The notes beneath the pieces were generated by a model. The model worked only from the letters and a program-made list of their open reading frames with translations. It was not told where the DNA came from and did not search any database. The position numbers were made by a program, and so were the translations under genes. Source: Lachnospiraceae bacterium (GTDB taxonomy: Bacteria > Bacillota_A > Clostridia > Lachnospirales > Lachnospiraceae). Taken from it: 10,035 nt of DNA. Every line of letters starts with the position of its first letter. The stretch's first letter is position 1. The stretch covers positions 1 through 10,035 of the forward strand of contig QXWX01000159.1 in assembly GCA_009911175.1 (NCBI GenBank). Reading direction: 5' to 3'. Shown piece after piece: positions 1-5,939 of this stretch.

Positions 1-7
1 AGCATTG

Positions 8-28
8 GCATAAGTGTTTTTCTTATGC
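8..28. repeat. Short inverted repeat near the left edge
   Basis: A 7-bp perfect stem (GCATAAG / CTTATGC) surrounds a 7-nt T-rich loop. There is no U-tract after it on either strand, so it is not a convincing terminator. Bases 1-95 are otherwise AT-rich and show no gene. The open frame through them is only an upstream extension of the ABC remnant that follows. Confidence 0.4.
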
Positions 29-99
29 AGAAATTTTGCCATTTTGCGTCAAAAAATATTTATAAGTGGCCTAAAAACCAACAAAAATTATCTGCACCC

Positions 100-240
100 G
101 AGCCGACCGGCAACCTTGACAGCAAGACCAGTGCCGAGGTGCTGGGGCTTATCAAGCGCACCAGCACAGAGTTTCGGCAAACCGTAGTGATGATTACCCA
201 TAACAACGACATTGCCCGCCTTGCAGATCGGATTGTCCGC
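100..240 (+). pseudogene. ABC transporter ATPase, C-terminal fragment
   Basis: This is the last part of an ABC-type ATPase of the MacB/LolD/antimicrobial-peptide exporter kind. The visible motifs are EPTGNLDS (the end of Walker B plus the D-loop), then a helix, then VVMITHNND with the H-loop histidine, then ADRIVR. The Walker B aspartate just before the E is replaced by proline (codon 97-99). Nothing upstream encodes the Walker A, Q-loop or signature regions, so about two thirds of the protein is missing. After RIVR at 240 the family pattern stops and a different coding frame takes over (242-391). The open frame is longer than the recognisable part because it runs through non-homologous sequence on both sides. 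It cannot hydrolyse ATP. The family call is secure; the exact transporter is not. Confidence 0.75.
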
Positions 241-241
241 G

Positions 242-391
242 CTGATCGCCCCTCTGCCCTGCGCATTTCTGCTGCAGCTTTTTGGGAATTCCATGGGGAA
301 TTTTTCTCTCCTGGCCGGCTTACTGCTCCTAATCGCGTATCTGGCCGGGCTGTTCGTTCCGCTGTATGCGACGGCGAAAAAATATGGATAA
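242..391 (+). pseudogene. C-terminal tail of a membrane protein, probably an ABC permease
   Basis: Reading frame 2 from 242 to the TAA at 389-391 encodes a strongly hydrophobic end with two near-continuous helices (around PCAFLLQLFGN and LLAGLLLLIAYLAGLFVPLY), closed by a basic ATAKKYG tail. This looks like the last transmembrane segments of an integral membrane protein. It follows the ATPase fragment directly with a change of frame at about 241. The simplest inference is that it is the end of the partner permease, brought next to the ATPase tail by one deletion that removed nearly all of the permease. The ATG at 293 has no good ribosome site and would give only 32 residues. The permease family cannot be named from this tail. 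Confidence 0.5.
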
Positions 392-417
392 CGCTTTTTC
401 CTGATACGGCAGTCATT

Positions 418-1188
418 TCAGAAATTTGACAAAAATTCCTCATATGTGATCTTACCTGCCGAAAAATTTACCATTTCCAAATACAATTTCTCTCCCTTTG
501 TATATGGCTTGTGATTGATACACGCATCCAGCAGTTCTATTTCATTTTCCAAAGGGCTGAGCACATGTTTCTTTTTAGAAAAGGCTTCATAGTAACGGAT
601 GCCGAATCGTCTTTGTGAAACTGCATCAATATGGATTCCATCCGGATTTGGCGTAAGTCCTTCCGCTGTTGCGAAATACGTATATTCCTGTTCCATAGCA
701 AATCTCAGCAGCTCGCGGTTTACCATTTCATACTCGGCGCAGTTTGATCCAAACCCCGATTTTCCCAAATAGTCACCCAATCCCCCCATAATAAACGGAA
801 CCTTTTCTGCATTGAGATCGTTCCACAGCCGCTCTACAATGACCTGTAATTTTTCATAATACGTTTGATAGCTGCCGCCAAAACTGTCATTTTCGCCTTG
901 ATGCCACAGAATACCGGACAGCTCTGTATCCTGCAGGGCAAATCTTGTCTGACTGACCGCATGTTGATAAAAAGTCTGATCCACATTCCAGTCATCCAGC
1001 GAACTTCCGCCTTCCGCACAGGGAATCAGTCCGATCTTGTCCTCCTCATGTTCCATACACCACATCGCGGCAAAGGAACCCGCCGGACCGACGCCTGCAA
1101 CAGGTCTGTCATAATTGATCGGTTCAGCCATCATCTGCCATCTGCCGTTACGAAGCGTCTGAATCCTTTCATTGCAGATCAGCGGAAC
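418..1188 (-). pseudogene. Sialate O-acetylesterase-like (SASA/DUF303) esterase, 5'-truncated
   Basis: The family is SGNH-like carbohydrate esterases that remove acetyl groups from sialic acid or xylan-type sugars. Visible landmarks are LRNGRWQ and EPIN.DRPV near the start, GLIPCAEGGSSLDDW, the WHQGENDS block, and PDGIH near the end with the catalytic histidine. Recognisable homology begins at about VPLICNE (1188), upstream of the first ATG (1132-1134), which has no ribosome site. The N-terminal block of this family, GQSNMAGR with the nucleophilic serine, should lie about 20 residues further upstream. Instead the frame meets TAG at 1228-1230 next to the terminator of the neighbouring gene. 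Promoter, start and nucleophile are therefore gone. The rest is undamaged, which suggests a recent 5' loss. It is almost certainly inactive. Confidence 0.8.
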
Positions 1189-1229
1189 TTGTTTTTTCTG
1201 CCCGCAAACTGTATTTTTTGATGTTGCCT

Positions 1230-1265
1230 AAAAAAGCCTCCGGCCCATACGCACGGACCGGAGGC
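1230..1265 (-). terminator. Rho-independent terminator of the FlxA-like gene
   Basis: On the minus strand a perfect 8-bp GC-rich stem (GCCTCCGG / CCGGAGGC, arms at 1258-1265 and 1236-1243) with a 14-nt loop is followed directly by six T. It lies about 50 bases after the stop of the gene at 1316-1636 and stops transcription before the truncated esterase. Confidence 0.85.
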
Positions 1266-1315
1266 TTCCTTCATCCTTTGGAACCGAAAAATGCTCTTGG
1301 CAGCATCTTTCCATA

Positions 1316-1636
1316 TCATCCCCATTCATCCACATAATTTCCCAATGCATCGTCAAGAGACATCCTGGAAGACTTTTTTTCCGCTTCCTCCCCGGGCGCT
1401 CCCTCTTTCTGCTGTTCCTTTTGCTCAGCTTTCCGTTTCTGCTCCTCCAGACGCCGGATCTGTTCCTCTAATTTTTGAATCTTTTTCTGCTTCTCCTCAG
1501 GAGGCAGGCTCTCATCCTCCTTCACCTTTTTCAGCTGCCCCTGCAGCTTCTGGATCTTCTGTTCAATCGACTGCGTATCCACAGAAGGAGCCTGATTCTG
1601 AAAACCGCCGGCCGAACCAATTCCTGAAATCGTCAT
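1316..1636 (-). CDS. FlxA-like coiled-coil protein
   Basis: The product is a 106-residue, highly charged protein. It starts MTISGIGSAGG, continues with a Q/S-rich linker, then forms a long heptad-like coiled coil (about residues 22-80: IEQKIQKLQGQLKKVKED, a SLPPEEK break, then KKIQKLEEQIRRLEEQKRK). It ends in an acidic tail, DDALGNYVDEWG. The start motif plus LPPEEKQKKIQ.LEEQI matches the FlxA-like family (PF14282), common in Lachnospiraceae and of unknown function. There is no signal peptide or membrane helix, so it is probably cytoplasmic. The start is set by a strong GGAGGAGG site (1643-1650 on the plus strand) 6-7 bases before the ATG. It is a single-gene unit with its own promoter (1688-1716) and terminator (1230-1265). 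The T7 run at 1374-1380 inside it is in frame. Confidence 0.75.
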   Translation of the reverse strand: MTISGIGSAGGFQNQAPSVDTQSIEQKIQKLQGQLKKVKEDESLPPEEKQKKIQKLEEQIRRLEEQKRKAEQKEQQKEGAPGEEAEKKSSRMSLDDALGNYVDEWG

Positions 1637-1687
1637 ATCTGTCCTCCTCCATTTCTCCGACAGGGAATGCCCATCGGGTATAGGAAC

Positions 1688-1716
1688 AGTTTAACGCTCC
1701 CTACCGCACTTTTCAA
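1688..1716 (-). promoter_or_regulatory. Sigma-70/SigA-type promoter of the FlxA-like gene
   Basis: On the minus strand TTGAAA (1711-1716) and TAAACT (1688-1693) are separated by exactly 17 bases. They lie 50-80 bases upstream of the ATG at 1636, with the ribosome site between. The match is good at -35 and fair at -10. Confidence 0.5.
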
Positions 1717-1768
1717 TAGATTTGGTGTGAACTGTCATTGAAATGTATTGAAATGCGTGAAATTTTCC

Positions 1769-1818
1769 ACCTGTACGGTTAGATGATCTAAAGATCATCT
1801 AATCTACGCATCCAGGTG
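1769..1818. repeat. Nested inverted repeat upstream of the type III toxin-antitoxin locus
   Basis: An 11-bp perfect hairpin (TTAGATGATCT at 1779-1789, AA, AGATCATCTAA at 1792-1802) sits inside an outer pair, CACCTG (about 1769-1774) and CAGGTG (about 1813-1818). The outer pair continues outward into complementary T-rich and A-rich flanks. The stem has no U-tract of terminator type immediately beside it on the plus strand. It lies just before the antitoxin promoter and could be an operator, an upstream terminator or a mobile-element scar. A near-direct repeat, ATTGAAATG, occurs at 1737-1745 and 1747-1755. Confidence 0.6.
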
Positions 1819-1830
1819 AAAAAGTTTTCG

Positions 1831-1862
1831 TTGACTTTATAGCTGTCAGCATACAATATAAT
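1831..1862 (+). promoter_or_regulatory. Promoter of the putative antitoxin RNA
   Basis: TTGACT at 1831-1836 is a near-consensus -35. Two overlapping -10 candidates follow: TACAAT at 1852-1857 (15-base spacer) and TATAAT at 1857-1862 (20-base spacer). Neither spacing is ideal, so the exact -10 is uncertain. Either would start transcription at about 1865-1870, at the 20-bp palindrome. The next plus-strand signals are the repeats and the terminator at 2079. Confidence 0.5.
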
Positions 1863-1863
1863 T

Positions 1864-1883
1864 ATAGAAGCAATTGCTTCTAT
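1864..1883. repeat. Perfect 20-bp palindrome at the antitoxin transcription start
   Basis: ATAGAAGCAATTGCTTCTAT is its own reverse complement. It lies immediately downstream of the -10 candidates. A dyad in this position would suit a repressor operator, or it would form a hairpin at the 5' end of the RNA. Type III systems are not known to need a DNA-binding repressor, so the role is open. Confidence 0.65.
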
Positions 1884-2015
1884 CGAGGCGTTTGTCAGAA
1901 GTGCCTGGCTAAGTCAACACACAGCAGTAAGCCATGGAAGAATTGACTTCCGCAGCGAGTGTCATATACGCATGCAAGCATGTTCTGTTGATTCATCGGT
2001 TTGCGGGAATAAAAA

Positions 2016-2076
2016 CTGAAGATATTGTGAGGGGTTCGTCAGATGTACCTGTCTAAAAAAAAGCTGAAGATATTGT
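2016..2076 (+). repeat. Best-conserved antitoxin repeat unit plus the start of the next
   Basis: The 13-base element CTGAAGATATTGT occurs at 2016-2028 and 2064-2076, defining one complete 48-nt unit (2016-2063) and a partial second. The unit contains the GAGGGGTTCGTCAG segment related to 1885-1898. The partial second copy runs directly into the terminator, as is usual for type III antitoxin arrays, which end in a fractional repeat. Confidence 0.65.
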
Positions 2077-2078
2077 TG

Positions 2079-2116
2079 ATAAAGGGAACGATTTCGTTCC
2101 CTTTATATTCTTTTAT
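2079..2116 (+). terminator. Terminator between antitoxin RNA and toxin
   Basis: A 12-bp perfect stem (arms 2079-2090 and 2095-2106, core AAAGGGAACG / CGTTCCCTTT) has a 4-base ATTT loop and is followed by a T-rich stretch. It lies about 60 bases before the toxin start. In type III systems a terminator here sets the excess of antitoxin RNA over toxin mRNA by partial read-through. Confidence 0.8.
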
Positions 2117-2173
2117 ATGCATTAAATTCTGCCTGTGGCAGGTTTTCTGTAATGAACACAAGAGGAGGGATTT

Positions 2174-2650
2174 ATGGAACCCAAACTATGCTTTATCAGA
2201 GAATCCTATTTTTAAATCATTCTGAATTTACAAAAATGCTCGACACCGGAAACACGAAAAAGCAGTCAAGAAGAAGTCACTTATGTGTAATGATTGCTCA
2301 GAGCGGAAATAACTTCTATATTCCGCCGCGAAACAATCTGGGAGCCGATATGAGAAAATTCGGCCGAATAGGCCATGCAATACCTTCTCAAAAAAGAAAA
2401 AGCGCAGGGCTGGATTATCGATATGCATTAATTGTAAATGATGAATCTGATATAAAATTACCCGTTGAACAAAAAATTCCAAATTCACAATATCAAAAAA
2501 TCAAAAAAAGACTATGATATCATAAAGACTGAGTTTACAGTTTATCTAAATGGATTTATAAAAGCCGCCAAAAAAAGACGTATTGAAAAAGAACCCCTGT
2601 ATAAGGAATCCAGCTTGGTTAACTTTTTGAGTATACTCAAAATCAAATAA
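2174..2650 (+). pseudogene. ToxN/AbiQ-like type III toxin (endoribonuclease), two frameshifts
   Basis: A strong ribosome site (GAGGAGGG, 2162-2169) precedes ATG 2174. The first 13 residues read MEPKLCFIRESYF and then stop at TAA 2213. The T5 run at 2209-2213 needs one more T to continue into NHSEFTKMLD in the next frame. That frame runs through SRRSHLCV, NNFYIPPRNNLG, FGRIGHAIPS, AGLDYRYALIVND and IPNSQYQKIKK. It ends at TGA 2515 after the A7 run at 2503-2509. With one A fewer, the original frame resumes with DYDIIKTEF, YLNGFIKA and KESSLVNF to the stop at 2648-2650. The repaired protein is 158 residues, within the usual 150-170 of ToxN-type toxins, and resembles that superfamily (small SH3-like barrel with a C-terminal helix). 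The subfamily (ToxN, CptN or TenpN) cannot be fixed by eye. Repeats and a terminator directly upstream support the call. As sequenced, the product is truncated. Confidence 0.65.
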
Positions 2651-2702
2651 AAAAGCGGGGCAGCATATGATCACAAATATATAGATACACTGCTTCATCT
2701 CC

Positions 2703-3575
2703 TTAGATTTCATTCCAGACCGCAAATCCAATGATCAGCATTCCCCCAATCACCTGAAATCCCGTGATACTCTCCCCCAGCACCAGAACAGAGATCAAAA
2801 CCGCAACCATGGGGTCGATATAGCTTAAAATCGCGGCTTCCTGCCCCCGCAGTTCTTTCAGCGAGGAAAAATACATACAATAGGTGATCCCCGTGTGGAA
2901 CAGCCCCACGATCAAAAGATTCCCCCACCCCGCTCCCGAAAGCCCTGCCAGGTGGAATCCCCCGGTACATGCCACATAGGGGATCAGCACGACAATGGCC
3001 GCCAGAAATTGCAAAAATGTACGCTGGATCCCGGAAACGCCCTTGATCAGTTTATTCAGCAAGATAACGGACGCGTAAAATACCGCAGCCCCCAATCCGA
3101 ACAGAATCCCGATCAGATCCCTTCCCCCGCCGCCCAGGTTATGGACCCCGATGATCATCACCACCCCTGCCGTGGACATCACGAAGCAGAGTACCTGTTT
3201 TTTGGTCAGCTTTTCATGAAATAGCACTGGACAGAGCACGGTGACGATGACCGGGGCAAAATAGTAGCTCAGAGTCGCGGCGGAGACGGTCGTGTATCGG
3301 TAGGCTTCAAACAGCAGGATCCAGTTGATCCCCATTGCCGCGCCTGAAGCCAGAAGGATGATGAGCTCCCGTTTCAGGGAGGACCTATCAATCCTGGTCC
3401 TGCTGATCAAAAAATATCCCAGGATCAGAAGCGCCGCCAGAACGGCCCGATACAGCGCCAGCTCCCCGGACGGCAGCGGGATCCCCCGCACAAAGATTCC
3501 GATCGTGCCGAATACGGTCATGGAACAGATCAGCTCCATACGTGCTTTTTTTGAATGATGTCCTGCTTCGTTCAT
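2703..3575 (-). CDS. EamA/DMT-family membrane transporter
   Basis: The product is a 290-residue integral membrane protein with about ten hydrophobic helices in two homologous halves: residues about 10-140 and 150-288, each an EamA domain. This is typical of the drug/metabolite transporter superfamily. Landmarks are FGTIGIFVRGIPLPSGELALYRAVLAALL at the start, AATLSYYFAPVIVTVL in the first half, and the late pattern AAILSYIDPMVAVLISVLVLGESITGFQVIGGMLIIG typical of family members. It probably exports a metabolite or amino acid; the substrate cannot be read from sequence. The ATG at 3573-3575 follows a GGAAGGAAC site at moderate distance. A TATAAT lies upstream on the minus strand (plus 3638-3643) but without a good -35. 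It is convergent with the toxin gene, separated by about 50 bases. Confidence 0.9.
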   Translation of the reverse strand: MNEAGHHSKKARMELICSMTVFGTIGIFVRGIPLPSGELALYRAVLAALLILGYFLISRTRIDRSSLKRELIILLASGAAMGINWILLFEAYRYTTVSAATLSYYFAPVIVTVLCPVLFHEKLTKKQVLCFVMSTAGVVMIIGVHNLGGGGRDLIGILFGLGAAVFYASVILLNKLIKGVSGIQRTFLQFLAAIVVLIPYVACTGGFHLAGLSGAGWGNLLIVGLFHTGITYCMYFSSLKELRGQEAAILSYIDPMVAVLISVLVLGESITGFQVIGGMLIIGFAVWNEI

Positions 3576-3638
3576 TTTTCGCCGTTCCTTCCATCAAGTA
3601 TGAATATCTCCGTTTAAACAAGGCAATATCTATTTCTA

Positions 3639-4334
3639 TTATAAATCCAACGCCGCAGGATTTAACAGGAACTCATAAAGTCTCAGATGCAAGATTCCTG
3701 CTTCATCCAGCCACGGCTTCATTCCGCTTTTCGTAACAATGATCTTGCGGAAGAAATCTTTGACTCCAAGCAGCGGCCGAAGCTCCTTCTTTTCCTTCTG
3801 TGCATTGCCAAGGCTTAAGGCCGACTGGATATAAGACTTCTTTACGCCCTTATTGACGACAAAATCAATCTCACAGCTGACTTTCCTCCTTTTCCCTTCC
3901 GCGTCCGTCTCAAAAATATCCACCACGCCCACGTAGCCGTAGTATTTCTGAAAGGAAAGCGGATGAACCTCAACCGAATCTCCTTGTCCCCGAAAGGCTG
4001 TCATCACATCCTTGGAGCGCATTTTGGAATTGCTCCCGGCCACATAGATGTCCACATTACGGAGCCTTTTCAGGCCGTTGAGCACATTGTACAGGTGAAT
4101 ACTCTCCGGATTCTTAAGCTCCTCACGGGAAATCGCGTACTGCACCTCATCAATAAAAATATAAAACATGCCCTCCTGATCCGTGACCCTGGATCGGATA
4201 TACTTAGACAACTCCGCCGGATCCCGATAGGCCACGTTCAGATCATCGTCCAGGGCGATTGTTATGATATGATCCTTGTGAACCCCTTCTCCAAGCAGAT
4301 AATCATAAATGAGCAAAAAGCGGCTGCGTTAGCA
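3639..4334 (-). pseudogene. AAA ATPase with DUF4143 C-terminus, N-terminal and internal deletions
   Basis: The family (PF13173 AAA_14 plus DUF4143) normally has about 400-450 residues: a P-loop with Walker A, a Walker B, a middle helical region, and a C-terminal nuclease-like fold. Here the frame from ATG 4316 has 225 residues; weak homology (SRFLLMIYDYLL) continues upstream to about 4334, then a stop. Walker A is therefore lost. The preserved parts are LDDD, Walker B MFYIFIDEVQ (residues 50-59), and YVAGSNSKM. After HPLSFQKYYGYVG (residue about 130, near 3928) the sequence jumps straight to VVDIFETDAEGKRRKVSCEIDFVVNKG. That skips about 150 residues in frame, possibly between short repeats encoding a similar YVG/VG. 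The EIDFVV...YIQSALS nuclease-like end is intact. It cannot bind ATP. Members are widespread in gut Firmicutes and of unclear role. Confidence 0.8.
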
Positions 4335-4354
4335 GACGTAAGAGTGCGTTAGCA
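4325..4354. repeat. Two 10-bp direct repeats, each a mini-hairpin
   Basis: TGCGTTAGCA occurs at 4325-4334 and 4345-4354, exactly 20 bases apart. Each copy can form TGC-GTTA-GCA; the second extends to GTGC/GCAC. They lie exactly at the broken 5' end of the AAA ATPase remnant, so they may mark the deletion or insertion junction. Confidence 0.55.
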
Positions 4355-4394
4355 CGGTTTTTGCGAATGGGTTTGCTTTTTCTGTAGTTTTTTA

Positions 4395-4423
4395 TTGACT
4401 TTTCGGACGGTCCTCTATATGAT
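4395..4423 (+). promoter_or_regulatory. Promoter of yaaA
   Basis: TTGACT (4395-4400) and TATGAT (4418-4423) are separated by exactly 17 bases. They lie about 50 bases before the yaaA start, with GGAG just before the ATG. No peroxide-box-like dyad is obvious around it. Confidence 0.7.
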
Positions 4424-4475
4424 TTTGATAGAACTATGACCGCTTAAAAGCCATACTTACAAATGGAGATCCCAC

Positions 4476-5267
4476 ATGCTGAAAATCATCATTTCCCCGG
4501 CGAAAAAAATGAATATCACGGACGAATATCCCTGCCGGCTTACCTCCCCTGTTTTCCTGGAACGTGCCCGGCAGCTCCATGCCGCCCTGTTAAGCCTTTC
4601 CTTTGCGGAATTAAAAAAGCTCTGGAACTGCAGTGAAAAGCTGGCCCTCCAAAACTATGAACAGCTTCATACCCTTGCGCTTGACAAACACCTCACCCCG
4701 GCCCTTTTAGCCTATGAAGGCATCCAATATCAGTATATGGCCCCCCACATTTTCTCCGGCCCACAGTGGGAATATGCCGAAAAACATCTGCGGATCCTGT
4801 CGGGTTTTTACGGGATTCTGCGTCCAACAGACGGTGTCGTCCCCTACCGCCTGGAAATGCAGTCCAGGCTTGCTCCTGTAAGCCATGCCTTCGGCTGTGC
4901 CGCTTCCCTCTATGAATACTGGAAGAATTCCATTTATGAAAATCTGGCCGCGGAAGTCTGCGGCGATAAGGCGCCCCTGCAGATCGTCAATCTAGCTTCC
5001 GCGGAATACAGCAGGATCGTTCTTCCTTATCTCACGCCTCCGTCAGCCCGGATCACCTGCGTTTTCGGAGAAATGACTGACGGGAACGTGAAAGTAAAAG
5101 GTACTCTTGCAAAAATGGCCCGGGGAGAGATGGTCCGCTGGATGGCGGAAAACCAGGTAGAAGATGTCCGGGAACTGCAGAATTTCCATCATTTGAACTA
5201 CCTGTATCATAAAGAATTATCCTCCGATACAGAATATGTATTCTTAAAAGAACGCACGGACCTGTGA
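4476..5267 (+). CDS. yaaA: Peroxide stress protein YaaA (UPF0246/DUF328)
   Basis: The product is a 263-residue cytoplasmic protein with clear family landmarks throughout: IIISPAKKM at the N-terminus, LW.CSEKLA..NYE, a central AYEGIQYQYM, LRILSGFYGILRPTDGVVPYRLEM, LYEYWKN, IVNLASAEYSR, and near the end the family's KG.LA..A RGEMVRWM pattern. In Escherichia coli the protein limits the rise of free iron and the damage caused by hydrogen peroxide, and YaaA folds bind DNA. Transfer of that role to this organism is inference. The length is close to the usual 250-260. Start ATG 4476 follows GGAG at about 8 bases. An A7 run at 4503-4509 is in frame, useful as a control for homopolymer accuracy. It has its own promoter and is convergent with the XRE regulator. 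A possible weak terminator (GGAC / GTCC then T6) lies at about 5258-5305. Confidence 0.95.
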   Translation: MLKIIISPAKKMNITDEYPCRLTSPVFLERARQLHAALLSLSFAELKKLWNCSEKLALQNYEQLHTLALDKHLTPALLAYEGIQYQYMAPHIFSGPQWEYAEKHLRILSGFYGILRPTDGVVPYRLEMQSRLAPVSHAFGCAASLYEYWKNSIYENLAAEVCGDKAPLQIVNLASAEYSRIVLPYLTPPSARITCVFGEMTDGNVKVKGTLAKMARGEMVRWMAENQVEDVRELQNFHHLNYLYHKELSSDTEYVFLKERTDL

Positions 5268-5304
5268 CCGCGCGTTACATGCATGAATACCTGCAGTCCT
5301 TTTT

Positions 5305-5784
5305 TCATGATTCAAACTCTGTTCCTGACAATTGAACTGCAGCTACCATCTGTTTTTGAATACTCTCGACCTCCTCCATCCTGACCTGTCCGATCCTCTC
5401 CCGCTCCTTTTGGAAATCCACTTCCGCGCAAATGCTCTGCAGAAGCTCATAAACTGCCGGCGAGGCCCCCATGGATGCCTTCACCACGTCTTCCGTTTCA
5501 AATTCCTCCAAAATCTCCTTTAGCCGGTGGCGGTCCATTTTTACGATATCTTCAAACTCCAGCACTTTCGCCCCCTGAATCCGCGGCTCCAGGATCTCAT
5601 TGATCGTCAGGCCATAGAAGCGGGAAAGCTTCAGGAGCGTATCCAGGTCCGGCAGCGCAGCCCCGGTTTCCCATTTCGAGACCGCCTGCCTGGATAAATG
5701 GAGTTCCCGCGCCAGATTTTCCTGGGTGAAACCGTATTTTCTCCGCAGAAACTGCAGATATTTCGATATAACGAATGTATTCAT
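5305..5784 (-). CDS. XRE-family helix-turn-helix regulator
   Basis: The product is a 159-residue DNA-binding protein from the chosen start. The N-terminal HTH (HTH_3/XRE) is clear at about residues 6-60: LQFLRRKYGFTQENLARELHLSRQAVSKWETGAALPDLDTLLKLSRFYGLTINEIL. The remaining 100 residues are charged and helical (VLEFEDIVKMDRHRLKEILEEFE, then AVYELLQSICAEVDFQKERERI), probably a dimerisation or sensor region; I do not recognise a named domain there. A longer frame begins at 5811, but only ATG 5782-5784 has a ribosome site (GGAGG at plus 5787-5791), so that start is preferred. The target is unknown. It is not obviously paired with a neighbour: yaaA converges on it and the LRR gene upstream is transcribed the same way, with the regulator's own promoter in between. 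Confidence 0.9.
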   Translation of the reverse strand: MNTFVISKYLQFLRRKYGFTQENLARELHLSRQAVSKWETGAALPDLDTLLKLSRFYGLTINEILEPRIQGAKVLEFEDIVKMDRHRLKEILEEFETEDVVKASMGASPAVYELLQSICAEVDFQKERERIGQVRMEEVESIQKQMVAAVQLSGTEFES

Positions 5785-5822
5785 AACCTCCGCCCGTCCT
5801 TTCTTTTCCATATCTGCAGACT

Positions 5823-5851
5823 ATGATACTCCATAAGGTTCCCTTTGAAAA
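5823..5851 (-). promoter_or_regulatory. Likely promoter of the XRE regulator
   Basis: On the minus strand TTTTCA (5846-5851) and TATCAT (5823-5828) are 17 bases apart, about 40-70 bases before the start at 5784. Just upstream lies an inverted repeat, TTGC-N6-GCAA (about 5862-5876), that could be an autoregulatory operator. Confidence 0.4.
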
Positions 5852-5939
5852 GAATCGTCTATTTGCAAAAAAGCAACTGCCGTTCACATCTCTCTGTTAA
5901 AATCTTTCCAGATACCGAACCGCGCGGCCAGAAGCATTC

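Larger units (their letters stand above)
1864..2116 (+). ncRNA. Putative type III antitoxin RNA (ToxI-like), with 48-nt register repeats
   Basis: In type III toxin-antitoxin systems a short repetitive RNA, transcribed upstream of the toxin and followed by a terminator, folds into pseudoknots that bind and inhibit the toxin. This segment has that layout: promoter, repeats, strong terminator, then the toxin ribosome site. The repeats are CTGAAGATATTGT at 2016-2028 and again, identical, at 2064-2076, exactly 48 bases apart. A 28-base block at 1885-1912 recurs at 2029-2056 with 23 matches, exactly 144 (3 x 48) bases apart. The block holds a conserved mini-hairpin, CAG-N6-CTG. An A8 run (2055-2062) and an A5 run (2011-2015) flank the best unit; known ToxN-type enzymes cut their precursor at A-rich sites. 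The middle two registers are poorly conserved, so only one full unit plus parts is convincing. No long coding frame lies here. Confidence 0.6.

Noticed and set aside
1291..1683. 130-codon plus-strand open frame
   Set aside because: It is antisense to the FlxA-like gene, which has a promoter, ribosome site, terminator and family match. The plus-strand product is Pro/Ser-rich low complexity.
1934..2056. 40-codon open frame starting at ATG 1934
   Set aside because: There is no ribosome site and a stop codon lies directly upstream. It overlaps the antitoxin repeats, where the 48-nt (16-codon) periodicity alone favours an open frame.
1885..2076. Possible CRISPR array
   Set aside because: The repeats are heterogeneous with no spacer/repeat alternation and no cas genes. 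A terminator and a toxin frame follow directly, which fits a type III antitoxin better.
2546..2731. 61-codon minus-strand frame between the toxin and the transporter
   Set aside because: It is the antisense of the toxin's 3' end and has no ribosome site or family resemblance.
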